NCBI GenBank assembly: GCA_033032175.1 | Contig: CM065317.1 | Location: 19,117,279-19,181,278, forward strand | Reading direction: 5' to 3' | Origin: Saturnia japonica | Lineage: Eukaryota; Arthropoda; Insecta; Lepidoptera; Saturniidae | Length of the DNA stretch: 64,000 nt | Shown here: positions 22,885-33,290 of the stretch, piece after piece | Layout: every line of letters begins with the position of its first letter | How positions within the stretch are numbered: the stretch's first letter is position 1 | Made by a program: the position numbers and the translations under genes | Notes under the pieces: model-generated | Databases searched by the model: none | Seen by the model: only the letters and a program-made list of their open reading frames with translations | Told to the model about the DNA's origin: nothing

Positions 22885-23085
22885 GTTATATGTAACAGCC
22901 TCCCTCTTTCTATAATATTGGGTCCTTGAAGCGAAACGTAAAGAGGCATTTACGCAAGCCAACATGACATCGGCGACTGCCGATGATTTGTCGATCTATC
23001 CGTGATCGTCACCATTTTTGGATTTTACTCTGCTTACAATCAGTCACAGTTCGGTTACCTTAGCGTGATATTAAAAAAGGACCGG
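22885..23085 (+). pseudogene. LINE 3' tail, family F, fragment
   Basis: Contains cctccctctttctataatat, cgaaacgtaaagaggcattt, acgcaagccaacatgacatc and gatcgtcaccatttttgga. The same order is found in the copies at 2640 and 29548. Confidence 0.6.
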
Positions 23086-23644
23086 CTACACGTTTAAAAG
23101 GAACGGTAAGGGAGGCTACACGTAAGTGGCGCATATTTCTCCAATCTTTTCCCACTGCCTAAATCTATTCCGATAAATATAACGCTGAATCGACTTTTAT
23201 TTGACGTACCTTCTGATTCTATTACGAGGAAATTGCTCGTATTATACGTTAGTTCCCAATACGCTATGTCACGCTCGTTTTGTTCGGGATACAATCTTCA
23301 CTGACAGGACACGCGTGACAGCGAAAACGTGGTATTCACATTTTTATCGGAACATCCGTTACCTAATATGGAAAAGAGTGCTATTCATACTTTACCTACT
23401 TTACCTCTATTATATTTGTTCCCTCCTATTTAACCTTTATCAGGAAAACCGTAACAGTATAATAGTGATATAAGTGACATTAGGGGTGTGAGAAATGTTC
23501 AGCCGAATCGCGATCGCTATAGACATCGTGAAGATCTCTGCTTACTGCAGTGTGTTGCTTTTTTGGCTTACCCAGTTCCTTTTGCTGTGTATTTATAGAT
23601 TGCGTAACGGCAACGTCTGTCCCTTTTTACTAACAATCAGGTTT
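23086..23644. other. No recognisable feature
   Basis: A run acgggaacggt-like sequence around 23100 may be a further scrap of the LINE tail. Otherwise nothing is assignable. Confidence 0.35.
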
Positions 23645-23965
23645 ATAATGATGGCTCAGTGGCAGCGTGTAAAGACACCGCGTTGGTTGAAATGAGTTCG
23701 AATCCCTACAGTGAGCCTGAGCCTTCGGTGAAGGAAAACATCATGATGAAACCATAGCATGATGTAAGAGTATTTTCTAAGGACCTCTGACTAGCTACCA
23801 ACGCTAAGTTGAAAATCTGCCACCAAGCACCTGTTCTGGCAGCTGCACTTAATAGTCAATTCTTCTTCCCACTAAGCCTAGTGGCATAGCCATGCGTGTT
23901 ACCATCTTGGTCCATATCGTAACTTAACTTTAGGTGAGATTGAGATCAAATGCTAAAACCATAAA
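23645..23965 (+). repeat. tRNA-derived SINE, family C, copy 2
   Basis: A-box in tgatggctcagtggcagcgt, B-box in gagttcgaatccctac, then gagccttcggtgaaggaaaa, tgaaaatctgccaccaagca and accatcttggtccatatcg. This is a nearly full-length copy, including the head. Confidence 0.85.
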
Positions 23966-24234
23966 TTAAGAAAACAAACTCCTGAGTTTATAAAAATAAT
24001 ATAAACAATCGTGCGTACTATTTACAACATGGTCATAACTACTCTGAAGGATTAAGTATGAAATTGCCAATTTTATTAATGACTAGTGTGAATATCGAAA
24101 TCTATCATTCTACTTACAATTCCAAATTTAATCGATAAAAAAATGTTAACATCAATTAGTAGTGTGACCATTATTATAGCTATTTTCAAGTACATGAACC
24201 CGAGCATGAACGTCAGCGCAACCTTCTTCGCACA
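23966..24234. other. No recognisable feature
   Basis: Nothing seen beyond short overlapping frames. Confidence 0.35.
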
Positions 24235-24712
24235 GCTATATCGTGACGTCATCATCACTTCCACAAGCTTTCGAGCAGCGAGTCATACAACCAGCCAGCA
24301 TCCATGGCTACTATGGGTATCCTGACCCCCAGCATGCAGCGGACGCGCATTCCTGGTCATCACCCACAGCATTCTCAGCGACCTTGGCACAGCACACTGC
24401 ACTTCGGCCGGTCAGCAAGCAGAGACGCACTTCTCTCCTGGTCGACGCAGCAGCCAGTCACTACGCAGCACTGCAACACTCCGACTCACTGGAGCACTCT
24501 TGCAGCATCACCCCGACTCACTGTGGCATCACCCCGACTCACTGGGGGCATCACCCCGACTCACTGGGGCATCATCGCAGACAGTTCCGACTCACCGTGA
24601 ACTATGCGGCATCTGGTTCCGACTCACTGGAACATTCCACTGGCCCGGCAAGCATCACAAGATGTATAGACGACTCAACCTGCTATCGACCTTCGGTCTC
24701 AGAGGGGAGTGA
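24235..24712 (+). mobile_element. 3' internal end of an LTR retrotransposon
   Basis: A GC-richer stretch joins the LTR at 24713 through agaggggagtga, a plausible polypurine tract (24701-24712). An open frame (24243-24731) is rich in Ser, His, Thr and Pro and has no pol motif. Its openness may reflect composition and the 21-bp repeats inside. No gag, protease, RT or integrase signature is present, so the element is reduced to its 3' end. The 5' limit is not defined; no second LTR copy lies in the window. Confidence 0.5.
24478..24640 (+). repeat. ~21-bp tandem repeat within the LTR-element end
   Basis: catcaccccgactcactg-type units lie adjacent at about 24506, 24528 and 24550. Further ccgactcac cores occur at about 24481, 24588 and 24630. 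The unit length is 21-22 bases with slight variation in the G-run. Confidence 0.75.
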
Positions 24713-24914
24713 TGTGGTGACATCTACATAGCGACACATAGCGACATCTATCGAGCCACATACGACGCATCCTACTATCCTACATCGCGCTATAGAAATT
24801 AACTCTTCAATTGAGTATATATACAAGAACCCGACTACAACCGTTGGGCAGCTGCCCGCCAGACATAACACCCGTCTGGTCGGAGGATCCTCCCTTTGCA
24901 ATAGTTCTTCCACA
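24713..24914 (+). repeat. Long terminal repeat (about 202 bp)
   Basis: Starts TGTGGTGACATC right after the purine tract and ends CTTCCACA, giving a 5-bp inverted repeat TGTGG/CCACA. It has a TATA-like tatatatacaag near 24816, followed by cagctgcccgccagacataa and cccgtctggtcggaggatcc. This layout (TG..CA ends, TATA, then a GC-rich R/U5-like part) fits an LTR. The retrotransposon superfamily cannot be told without pol. Confidence 0.6.
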
Positions 24915-25222
24915 CAGGCTGTAGATTTTTTCGAATTTTAATAAGAATTAGTAAAAAAAGTCAATTTTCTCATAAAAACACAAAATAAATTATAACTCTG
25001 CAGGAGTTGACCTTGAGGACCTCCCATAGAACAATTTTTTGCAGCTGATGGCCCCATCTAACCCCTAGCTGCGTTTGATCCATGACTTTTTGGCCATACT
25101 GTATATAGGTACCACAATAAAATTACCTAAAAAAAATATATCCAAAATTTTATTTATAATGAAAATAAAAATGTTATTGCGATTTCAAATTAACATAATT
25201 ATTTAGTTTCCCTAAAATTTAG
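24915..25222. other. No recognisable feature
   Basis: AT-rich. The last 20 bases (tttccctaaaatttag) form a plausible acceptor for the exon-like segment at 25223. Confidence 0.35.
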
Positions 25223-25294
25223 CAAATTTTGAAAACATGCTCACACCGTCGCCTGCCCTGGCGCGGCGCAGCGGTACCCAGCACCGCGCCGCCT
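25223..25294 (+). CDS. Candidate internal exon 2
   Basis: The protein is not recognised. It lies between an acceptor (AG at 25221-25222, upstream tttccctaaaattt) and a strong donor GTAAGT at 25295. It is 72 nt, so the reading phase is preserved. If it follows 13455-13518 (which leaves one base), the frame reads NFENMLTPSPALARRS then GTQHRAA, with no stop. The 3' part is strongly GC-rich (ctggcgcggcgcagcggtac), unlike the flanks. A basic, Pro/Ser-containing stretch after a membrane helix would fit a cytoplasmic tail. The ATG at 25237 could alternatively start translation. Evidence is splice signals plus composition only. Confidence 0.35.
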
Positions 25295-25570
25295 GTAAGT
25301 TTCCTCATTTAACTAATTTTTTTTATATTTTATTAGGGGTATTTTTTTACTTATAATCTGAGATAGATAACATAAACAAAATATAATCTCGATACCCTAA
25401 TAACACCTTCACGGATCCGACGGGGTTTTTAATACATACTGTATGTAGAAAAAGAAGGAACAACAACATTACTAAATATTTAGGCTTAAAGTACACAGCC
25501 AATCCTATAAAGCACAATAATACGGTTCATCCTTTTTCTTTGTATCTGCCTATCCCTTTCTTCCCTACAG

Positions 25571-25630
25571 CACTCACCAGACTTGAATCTGAACGGCGAC
25601 CATTACCAAAAACAACGAAATTATAATAAA
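25571..25630 (+). CDS. Candidate terminal exon 3 with stop and AATAAA
   Basis: It follows an excellent acceptor (ccctttcttccctacag, AG at 25569-25570), only 276 bases after the donor at 25295, a usual small insect intron. In the phase left by 25223-25294 it adds LTRLESERRPLPKTTKL and stops at TAA 25624-25626, which overlaps an AATAAA at 25625-25630. Alternatively, in phase 0 the segment is open for 88 nt to a GTGAGT donor at 25659 and would be an internal exon. A second donor/acceptor pair lies at 25722 (ctgGTGAGT) and 25753 (gccctcttcag). The acceptor is the best evidence; the choice of frame is open. Confidence 0.33.
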
Positions 25631-25849
25631 TTGCATTATAACAAGTCAGCGTTTCTTGGTGAGTGCCGATAGGTTTGTGAAAGAAGAGAAGGGCTCCCAA
25701 ACTTCAGGAAAGCAGAGTTCTGGTGAGTTTCTTTTCTCTTTTGCCCTCTTCAGTATAATAACTTACTAACTTCTATAGTATACCTAACTTGTAACCCATG
25801 TTCTAATTTAACTATGTCTTTATCTTAGCCGTACTGTAAAACTGTGGAA

Positions 25850-26015
25850 CTATCACTCGACCAGTGTGTTCCCTCTTTCTTACGCTATCTGGTCCTTCTA
25901 GAGTAACGTGAAAAGACGGCATGACAGCGGATGCTGCCGATGGCTTTCTGATCTATCGATGGTAGCCGTTGTTTTAATTATACTGTGTTTACCATCAGGA
26001 ACAGTACTATAGAAC
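25850..26015 (+). pseudogene. LINE 3' tail, family F, fragment
   Basis: Begins ccagtgtgttccctctttct, continues tagagtaacgtgaaaagac and gatggtagccgttgttttaa, ending with caggaacagtactatagaac. Collinear with copies at 2640 and 29548. Confidence 0.65.
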
Positions 26016-28154
26016 TATAAGCAGGCTAATCTTAGAAAAGCAAGCGTACCAACGATAACTCTAAATATAGGAATTTTTCATTATATAATATTATAATTTT
26101 TACCGTCGACAGTAATAAATTGCCAATCGTAATAAAATTTAATATCGTATGCCCGTCAAGTGGGAACCCTGACGTTTCGTCCGCTCTCGAGCAACTTTCT
26201 CTTAATTTGTCGAGCGATTCTGATGAGAACCACATTCGCAGACTTTCGACGATTTATCAAATTAAATTTTTGGATAAGTATATATATTTAGCATATACAT
26301 TTAGATTTATATCTTTGTTCAAATTAACTGGTAACATGAATTTTTCGCTTTGTGTTAAATCACAAATTCCATAAATTAAGACTTTTATATGCATTTTTTT
26401 AATCTTACTTACGTATTATGTATTAAGAACCAGAGCAAGCATTGCATCACCCCTATATTTATCCCTCAAAGCCACAATGCATGCGTTTCTATGTCCCGTT
26501 CTTAAAGTATATAGCAAGTAGATAACAAGCCTCTGCCTCTGCACATAAAACGTTCTAGTGGATTGGATTAAGACCACTTAACATCGAAGACCGGCTTTCC
26601 TGTTTTCTAATTCTGTTATACAGGGTTATTGGTAATTCGACGTATTTCCGTTTCGTTCCGTTCCGTTATGAGGAACCATTTCTGATTTATCATATTTTTT
26701 ACCTTTTTTCAAAAGGTAATTTAATGCAAAATTTATTTAAAAAAAAGTATCAATTTAAATTATAATTTTTTAAAACTGATTTATAAAAACGATTAAACAA
26801 CAATTATCTATTTATTTATTTGAACACTTACATAATAAACACTAAAACAAGTAAAGAAAAATAGACAAAGAACATTGCTTAGTGCTACTATAATTAAAAG
26901 TGTAGACTACATGATAAATATAATAATAATAATATGATAATATAATAGCGAGTAACAAGAAACAGAAGAGAGATCAAATTAAATGTAATAATTCAAATAA
27001 TAAATAATTTAAATAATCGGTTCAAATTTTAAAATGTGAGAAGAAAAACGATATTATTTCAATATTTTTTTAAATTTGTTTCCACTAAAATGCCTTAAAA
27101 ACAAAAAAAAAGACGTTACCTCTATGAACAGTCACTCTCGATGTTAAAACACGAAGCTTAGCAAGCAACTCCATAGTGTAGACTTTTTGTTATAATTAAT
27201 AATAATTAATGTACGTGCATCGTTAAATTCACTTTCATCCTTTTTGATAATGCGCCTAAGAAGTAAACTTGTGAATACTGAGATGACAGTAATATAGAGG
27301 AGAGTGGGAGTGGAAAAACAGTTGAACCGCCTGCTTATGTAGGATAAGAGGTAAGAAGAAGTGCATAAAGAAGTAAACTTAAATTTAAACATTAATTCCG
27401 ATTAAGAAAGACTATTGAATTCGACCTGTGCGAATATGCGGTTCTTAATAGATCCTACATGTTGGTTGAACATATTTTCATCTTTTTTTTTTTTTGAATA
27501 TACTCTTATGTGAGATAATATATGGAGATTGCAAATAAACTCAGTAGGATTTTTTTTATCAGTTTATCTAAGTGAAAAAATTAGCTTTAAACTATTTGTA
27601 TATGTTTTGTCAATAGCGAAAAATTATGTTTCGATTATTTATTTGGATGAAAAATTACCTTGAGAAATTATTTTTTATATGATATTATTAAAACCGTGGA
27701 CAGAAACTAGTTTCTAGTATCTAGAGTATAATAAGTTCTTTGTGAAATAAAGTGTGTTGGAAGCTCACTAAGAGCAGGAAATGTGGTTCATCGATTAGCA
27801 CATTAGTTCAGGTTCGGTGCTCGCGCCGCGTCGCTCCCTTTGAGCGTGCCCACACTGCCTACGTTATTCCAACAATAAATTGGTAAAGAAAATTGTTTAA
27901 GTGGTTGATAGAGGTGAATATATTGTTTAAATACACATGATATGAGGGCGTACAAGTATCGCCCCTGTTTAATCTAAAGGATAAGAAGGAAGATTTTTTT
28001 TCAATATAAATGGAATTATATTATTTTTTACACAATTTCACACACGGCCATTTAATTCTAAACTAAGCAGAGCTTGTTATATGGTAACTAAACAGCTGAT
28101 ATTCATACATATATAGATATTGAACATCCAGGCACACAACTGACATTTATGCTC
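26016..28154. other. Mostly AT-rich, with a GC islet at 27812-27862
   Basis: Simple A/T-rich repeats (for example tatttatttatt near 26810) and a ccgtttcgttccgttccgtt run near 26648. The islet gtgctcgcgccgcgtcgctc to cacactgcctac is short, open in one plus frame and preceded by ttagttcag, but without a matching donor. No gene is called. Confidence 0.3.
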
Positions 28155-28245
28155 ATCAGACAAAAGTCAGTCATGGGCAGGATCAAACCCGCGACCTCTC
28201 GGCTCAATATCAGGGTTCACTACCACTGCGCTACGAGTACGTTAG
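28155..28245 (-). repeat. tRNA-like SINE head, family G, copy 1
   Basis: On the minus strand it has an A-box in cgtagcgcagtggtagtga and a B-box in gcgggtttgatcctgcc. A true tRNA gene is unlikely because the acceptor stem does not close. A related head occurs at 43765-43850. Confidence 0.6.
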
Positions 28246-28435
28246 GATTTGTCAAATTGAACACGTGTATATTTATGAAAAATATTTTAGTAATGTAGAG
28301 TTAAGTCGTTTTTGGGAACACCCATTTACCTTCAGTAAGAAATATAAAAGGAATCCGTTATACCTTAATAAAATGATAAAAATTGTATTATTAATATAAA
28401 TTATAAATATTGTTTAAACTCCTATTAGTTTTAAA
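28246..28435. other. No recognisable feature
   Basis: Nothing seen. Confidence 0.35.
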
Positions 28436-28760
28436 GCAATGATGGCTCAGTTGGTAGCGTTTTACGAACTCCGTATTGATGGACGTGACTTCGAATCCCT
28501 GCAATGAGCCTGAGCGCCCGGTGAAGGAAAACATCGTGATGAAACCATATCATGGTGGTAGGGCTTTTTCTAATGCCCGCCTTCCTAGCTACCATCCTAA
28601 AGTTGAAAATCTGTTGTCAAGCACCTAAAGGTGTATTCCGGCAACAACACTTGAGAGCCAGTCTTCCACTAGGCTTAGCGTGCTAGTGCTCTCATCTTGG
28701 GCCATATCGACAATTAACATCGGGTAAGATTATGGCCTCAACACTAAACCTATAACGAAA
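28436..28760 (+). repeat. tRNA-derived SINE, family C, copy 3
   Basis: Best head in the family: A-box TGGCTCAGTTGG matches the pol III consensus, with B-box acttcgaatccctgc. The body includes ggtgaaggaaaacatcgtga, gggctttttctaatgcccgc, and accatc..gttgaaaatctgttg. Confidence 0.87.
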
Positions 28761-29034
28761 AGAGAAACGATTATCCAAGCTCTTGCTGATTACTGAGTGT
28801 GTTTGACTGGATTACGACCACCATACACTATATGTTGCACCTGCTTTAATGGCACTCTGAGGCATGTCGCATTACGGGAATAGCACCAAAGCCATAGCCC
28901 GTCATAGTGACTGTATTGGTTTATTGCGTTTCAGGACCAGCTAGTAATCAGCCAGCTGCCCAGAAACTTGAATGCCGCCATAACACCAGCCACTGGTCGC
29001 CAGTATACAATGCCATGCTACTATGAAACAAACA

Positions 29035-29340
29035 GACAGACAAAAACAATAAATCCGTCACGGCTCGCCTGGCAGATGTGAAACATCAAAGGGGGGGGTC
29101 CCAAATGGTGTCCCGGAAATTTCCCTGTGGAGGTCAGTGGGGGTCCTATGGACAGTCAGTGGGATCAGAGGAGGGTTAGTGGGATTGTACAGATTATTTT
29201 CATAAGTGTATATTAATAATTTCATAATTCATAGTGAATATATTCCATCATATAGCGTGGCGATGAGTCGCCACAGCCTGTATCGCCACACCAACAATCA
29301 GGTTTACCCCTCGCCTATAGATGTTTCACATCAAAAAGTT
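29035..29340 (-). repeat. Retroelement 3' fragment with tgtttcacatc tail
   Basis: Plus-strand reading shows aaacaaacagacagacaaaa, ccgtcacggctcgcctggc, agatgtgaaacatc and a G-run with gtcccggaaatttccctgtg. The minus strand therefore carries tgtttcacatct..ccgtgacgg, also seen at the end of the 8785-9935 unit. Inside, gtggcga-tgag-tcgccac is a perfect 7-bp hairpin (about 29259-29276). Confidence 0.4.
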
Positions 29341-29547
29341 CGATACTTCACACTTTTCTGATAGTGAATACGTTTTAGTTATAAGAGTTTAGCTTGCCTA
29401 TGTACTTATATACGACATCGTAAAACTCAAGGTAGCTAATCTCGTTATATAGCACACGCGGAAGTGAATAAAAACGAAAAAGATATCACCATAATATGTA
29501 TTGTGGTTTACTTGTAATCAGGTATACCTTACAAGGTAAAAGTTCGG

Positions 29548-30040
29548 CTGTATATGGAATACCGGTCGTATCTCTGGTATAGATCCGCAAAATACATCCT
29601 CGATGCTCTGGATAGATTGCAGAGATGAGTTATTCGCATTGTCCATGATGCAGACTTTATCAAATACATTGAGCCACTATAGATGCGCAGGAGTGTTATG
29701 AAGAGCTGTTCGATCTAATACCCTCCTCTTCCTTCCACAACAGAACCACACGCGTTGGGCTTCGTAGTCACAGTTATACGGTAACCTTCATCTCGGCGAG
29801 AGCTAAAAAGTTCTCCATGACTTATCTTTGTCGTACCGTGAAGCTATGAACATTCTCCCGGCCAGTGTGTTCCCTCCTTCCTACGACATCGGGCACTTGA
29901 AGTGTAACGTGAAGAGATATTTATGCAGGTCGCCGATGAATTTAGATCTCTCGGTGGTCACCGTTGTGTTTGGATTGTACTGTGCTTACCATCAGAGACA
30001 GTACCGTCAATGTGCCGAGCTATTATTTAAAAAAATGTTT
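29548..30040 (+). pseudogene. LINE 3' end, family F, longest copy
   Basis: Encodes, with several stops, a C-terminal non-LTR reverse-transcriptase region: a WYRSAKYILDALDRLQR-like start, then HDADFIKYIEPL, and at 29847-29920 ILPASVFPPSYDIGHLK followed by CNVKRYLC. The LPxxVFPxxYDIGxxK block is the usual C-terminus of a common lepidopteran LINE. The 3' end has gtcaccgttgtgtttggatt and a poly(A)-like end at 30028. It is 5'-truncated and dead. It shares the plus strand with all five other family F fragments. Confidence 0.75.
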
Positions 30041-30490
30041 TAGTTACAGTTAGATCACTATCTCAACAATAATGCTCTCTTGTTTTGCCCAAACTGTGGA
30101 CTAGCTCTAAAGCACAGCTATCGGAAGACAGCCTTATGAGTTTGAGCAATAATCATTTCAATAAATCGATCAGTTCAAAGATAATATTTCATGAAATTTT
30201 TTAATTTGTTTCTGCCTTACTCTCGAAAATTGCGTCATAACGCTACCACAATAGAGAATCGAAATCCCTCGGGACGAAGCCGCTCGGTCTGAAACAATTC
30301 CGTTACGATTCCTGAATATAATTAAATTTTATTGTAACCACAAAATCAAAGTTACTTTTACAGTTTATTGATTTTCCTGTACAAATTAATTGATTTTCAA
30401 AGATTTTTTTTATGGGTCGTTAACTCGGTAATAAGTATTTAGAGTCGGTGATAGATCAATAGTCATACAATGCCACAAGGAACCTATATT
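30041..30490. other. No recognisable feature
   Basis: Nothing assignable seen. Confidence 0.35.
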
Positions 30491-30797
30491 TACGTTGAAC
30501 GCAAACAAAAGGGAAAACTTTGAACACCTTTTTGAGCATATTACGCGCACGGAAGAGACTCTAATTTGGCACGGTTAAAGTTTATTTGTACAAGGAGTGA
30601 CGAGTTACAAATACATTAAACTATATAATACTGCGAATACTACACCGATCTGTGCCATTGAACTTAAACCACCCAAAATATTGACACTGTCATTGAGAGC
30701 AAAGTGACCCTAACAACATTCATTGCTTACGTTGCAAAAGTAAAGCAGATAAAAAAATACCTGCTGGTCAAATTTCAACCACAGGTCGACCGCTAGT
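30491..30797 (+). mobile_element. Helitron-like element, family A, copy 3
   Basis: Contains attacgcgcacggaagagac, ggcacggttaaagtttattt, ttgaacttaaaccacccaaa and ends cgaccgctagt. The first 30 bases and the middle are diverged. Confidence 0.65.
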
Positions 30798-30924
30798 TAT
30801 TATAGCCATAGTAGCAAAGAGTGTACAACCAGTAGTGAACCAGGATGGTAGGAAACTATACCCGATTGAGTAACTACCACCATGCACATAGTTATAAACC
30901 CGTCAAAATGATATATTTTGATAT

Positions 30925-31085
30925 GTCACGTTTCGGAATCAGCATTGTATATTCATCTTTCTAAATCCTTGCTGGTCGACATAACAACGGCGGTCTTCGA
31001 TAAATTGTCGATCCTTCGGTGGTCGCCGTCCTTTTAGATTGTATCTCAAGGACATCACCGTTTGCTTTGCTACTATTTATAGCAA
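30925..31085 (+). pseudogene. LINE 3' tail, family F, fragment
   Basis: Contains ataacaacggcggtcttcga, cttcggtggtcgccgtcctt and tatctcaaggacatcaccgt; diverged tail of the same LINE. Confidence 0.5.
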
Positions 31086-31229
31086 AAACCCTAACTGGTT
31101 AACTAGTTGGACTGGCAGACGTGGCACTGTTCTATACGGTAGTTAATGGCTCGACCACATTGCCTCCTATTAATTAGATCTTAACACACTATCTACAAAC
31201 AAACGTCGAATCACTAACAGACGTACACA

Positions 31230-31815
31230 AGATTATTATTCTATTTATTTATTTGATACATTTTACTTCACAGTACGTTTAATACAAACTATACATTTGT
31301 TATGTTTAGCATTCAAGTGGTGCCAATTACGAAGCAATTATTATTAAATTTTGCTAGTATCAATATGAGGTATGATGTGTTTCTATATCTCAATGTGAAT
31401 GGGAGTGTGAGTATGCGTGCGTGTTTGTGTGAGTGTCGTATGCTCCTGAGTGAACGCATATGTTAATTTTATATTATATGTATGTATGTTATAAATAATA
31501 GAGTAAACTGAGTCCTTCCTTTGTTCCTATTTCACATCCATGAATGACTACTTCAATGTGCTTTTCGATTTTAATTGTTTTAGGAAAAATATCATATTTG
31601 ACTGGAATAAATCAACATGACTAAACTTCGTGTCATACATGTTAAAACATCTTTGTAAAACAGAGTTCTTAGCATAATTGTGTTTAACTGGCCGTGGTGC
31701 AAATAAGCGTGGATTTAAAATATTTTTTGTATGTGTTTTGAAGTAGATTCTATTCACGAATTTGGGGCAATCAATATTGTTGTTTAAAATATTATATAAT
31801 AATTTCATCTCGAAG
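31230..31815 (-). pseudogene. LINE reverse-transcriptase C-terminal remnant plus 3' UTR
   Basis: On the minus strand the frame 31808-31548 reads LLYNILNNNIDCPKFVNRI, then RLFAPRPVKHNYAKNSVLQR, and ends with SHVDLFQSNMIFFLKQL. The pattern LxxxxNxxIDCPxLxxxIxF ... NYxxNSxxxR ... DLFxxSxxxF is the usual C-terminal domain of one insect LINE clade. The 3' UTR follows down to about 31230, with a gtgtgagtatgcgtgcgtg block (plus reading). The copy is truncated just after position 31815 and lacks polymerase motifs, but the frame itself is undamaged, so it is not very old. Confidence 0.65.
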
Positions 31816-31889
31816 ATAGATCGTTTAAAGTTATTATACCTAATAGTCTATTTACAGTTAGCGCAAATCGAAAACCTGTCCTGTCGAAA

Positions 31890-32158
31890 ACTGCCCCATT
31901 AGCCTAGTAATTCTAAACGCGAATTCTATGCTCGATGTCCTGGATTCGATTCTCTGGTCGAGTAAAGTCTTATTGGGTTTCACTATGAAATTCTTGGTAG
32001 CAGCTTGGAGTTTGGCTTTGTGCCCGATTAGTAGCAAAAGGCTCAGTGCCCTATTACATAGAACCTTAAAACATACCCGGCGAACTATGGGTGTACATAT
32101 TATAGATATCTACTTAACCCTTTTGAGATTACAGGTATGATGGTATGTTATGAAAACT
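31890..32158 (+). repeat. tRNA-derived SINE, family H, copy 2
   Basis: Head cccattagcctagtaattct, B-box in cctggattcgattctctggt, then gtttggctttgtgcccgatt and a terminal caggtatgatggtatgttatg-type end. Full-length by comparison with the other copies. Confidence 0.8.
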
Positions 32159-32574
32159 TGTATGTATATTCCGGTAGCTGCTCTTGAGAACCACTTTCAT
32201 TTGTAAAGTTTAGTCTGTTAACGATGGAGTCATATGACTTTTGCAAAATTCACTACTTACTTTGTAAATATTACTTTCACACAAAGTAAATAATATTGTT
32301 ACTCTGGAATTAAAGATATAATATTTACACAAAAATATTACTGAATAAAAAACTATTCTTAATGTCCCTCGAGGCCCAAGATATGCCAGTCAGACTAACG
32401 CGTCTAGGACATCAATCATACATAAAAATGTTTTAAGAATGAAGCGAGTCTGTGGTCCCTTGCTTGACAGTTGTTTTATTACATCAAAAGCTTGTGTTTG
32501 CCTACAAACTAGTCTGACATTAAGTAACGATTTACTTCAAGAACGTAAAACGGCTAACCTATAATAATATAGAT
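32159..32574. other. No recognisable feature
   Basis: Nothing assignable seen. Confidence 0.35.
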
Positions 32575-33290
32575 TATAACCAGGAGTGAGACGTATCTAT
32601 TGGAACAGATAAAAAAACAGGTGTTTCTGAGTAAAACCTCTAAAACGAACAGGCTTTTCTTACTTACCTGTTCCAGAGAATGATAATGTTTCATTTTGGA
32701 ACAACATGCTCTTCTCTATTCGAGCGTAAGGATATTTTTTTATATATTTATTTATTTACTTATTTCATTGATTGATGAATTTAATAATTAAACTATTCAT
32801 TCGTTCATTCAATCACGTTTGTTTGAATCTTTCATTCATTATATCCACTCATTCATGCATTTATTTTTAATTGATTACATATTCGTTACATTTACTCATT
32901 CGTCCATTCTTTCATACGTTCATTCATTCATTCATACTGTCATTCAAGATTAATTGATTGATTAATGCATTCACTAATGGATGCATGTTTGATACATTCA
33001 TTCAATCAGTAATTCATTACTTATTCATTCTTGCGTTCATTCAATTATACAAAAATAGGTTCATGTTTCTACCTCGTTCTAACACAAGCGTATAGTATGT
33101 TCTTTCTCTTTCGAGTTGCCGTTTTATACTTGTATTAATCTTTGTTTTCAAGTGTTACTACATAAATATATACCTATTAAGGTGTAACAGGCTGTTATTT
33201 TGGAACAGGTGACTGGAACTGTTATTTCTTTGGAACAGTAACAGGAATAAGAGGTATCTTATTTCACCTGTTATAGCTCACCCCAAATTC
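32575..33290. repeat. Region with repeated ttTTGGAACA motifs around an ATTC tract
   Basis: TGGAACA recurs at about 32599, 32696, 33201 and 33232 and TGGAACTG at 33212, with AACAGGTG/CACCTGTT near both ends (32618, 33268). The two motif clusters flank the ATTC tract. This may be one non-autonomous element with motif-rich ends, but no clean terminal inverted repeat or target duplication is visible. Confidence 0.35.
32740..33050 (+). repeat. Degenerate (ATTC)n / (TTCA)n tract
   Basis: Long stretch of imperfect attcattcattc units with inserted variants (for example cgttcattcattcattcata near 32919). Confidence 0.85.

Noticed and set aside
24243..24731. 162-codon frame considered as a host gene
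   Set aside because: It runs through the polypurine tract into the LTR and is built partly of 21-bp repeats; no host-like domain.
28155..28245. Possible tRNA gene (also 43765-43850, 8022-8092)
   Set aside because: The A- and B-boxes are good but the acceptor stems do not pair and SINE bodies follow, so these are tRNA-derived SINE heads.
32740..33050. Regular spacing of attc repeats considered as a CRISPR-like array
   Set aside because: Units are adjacent tetranucleotides without unique spacers, and the DNA is from an animal nuclear genome.
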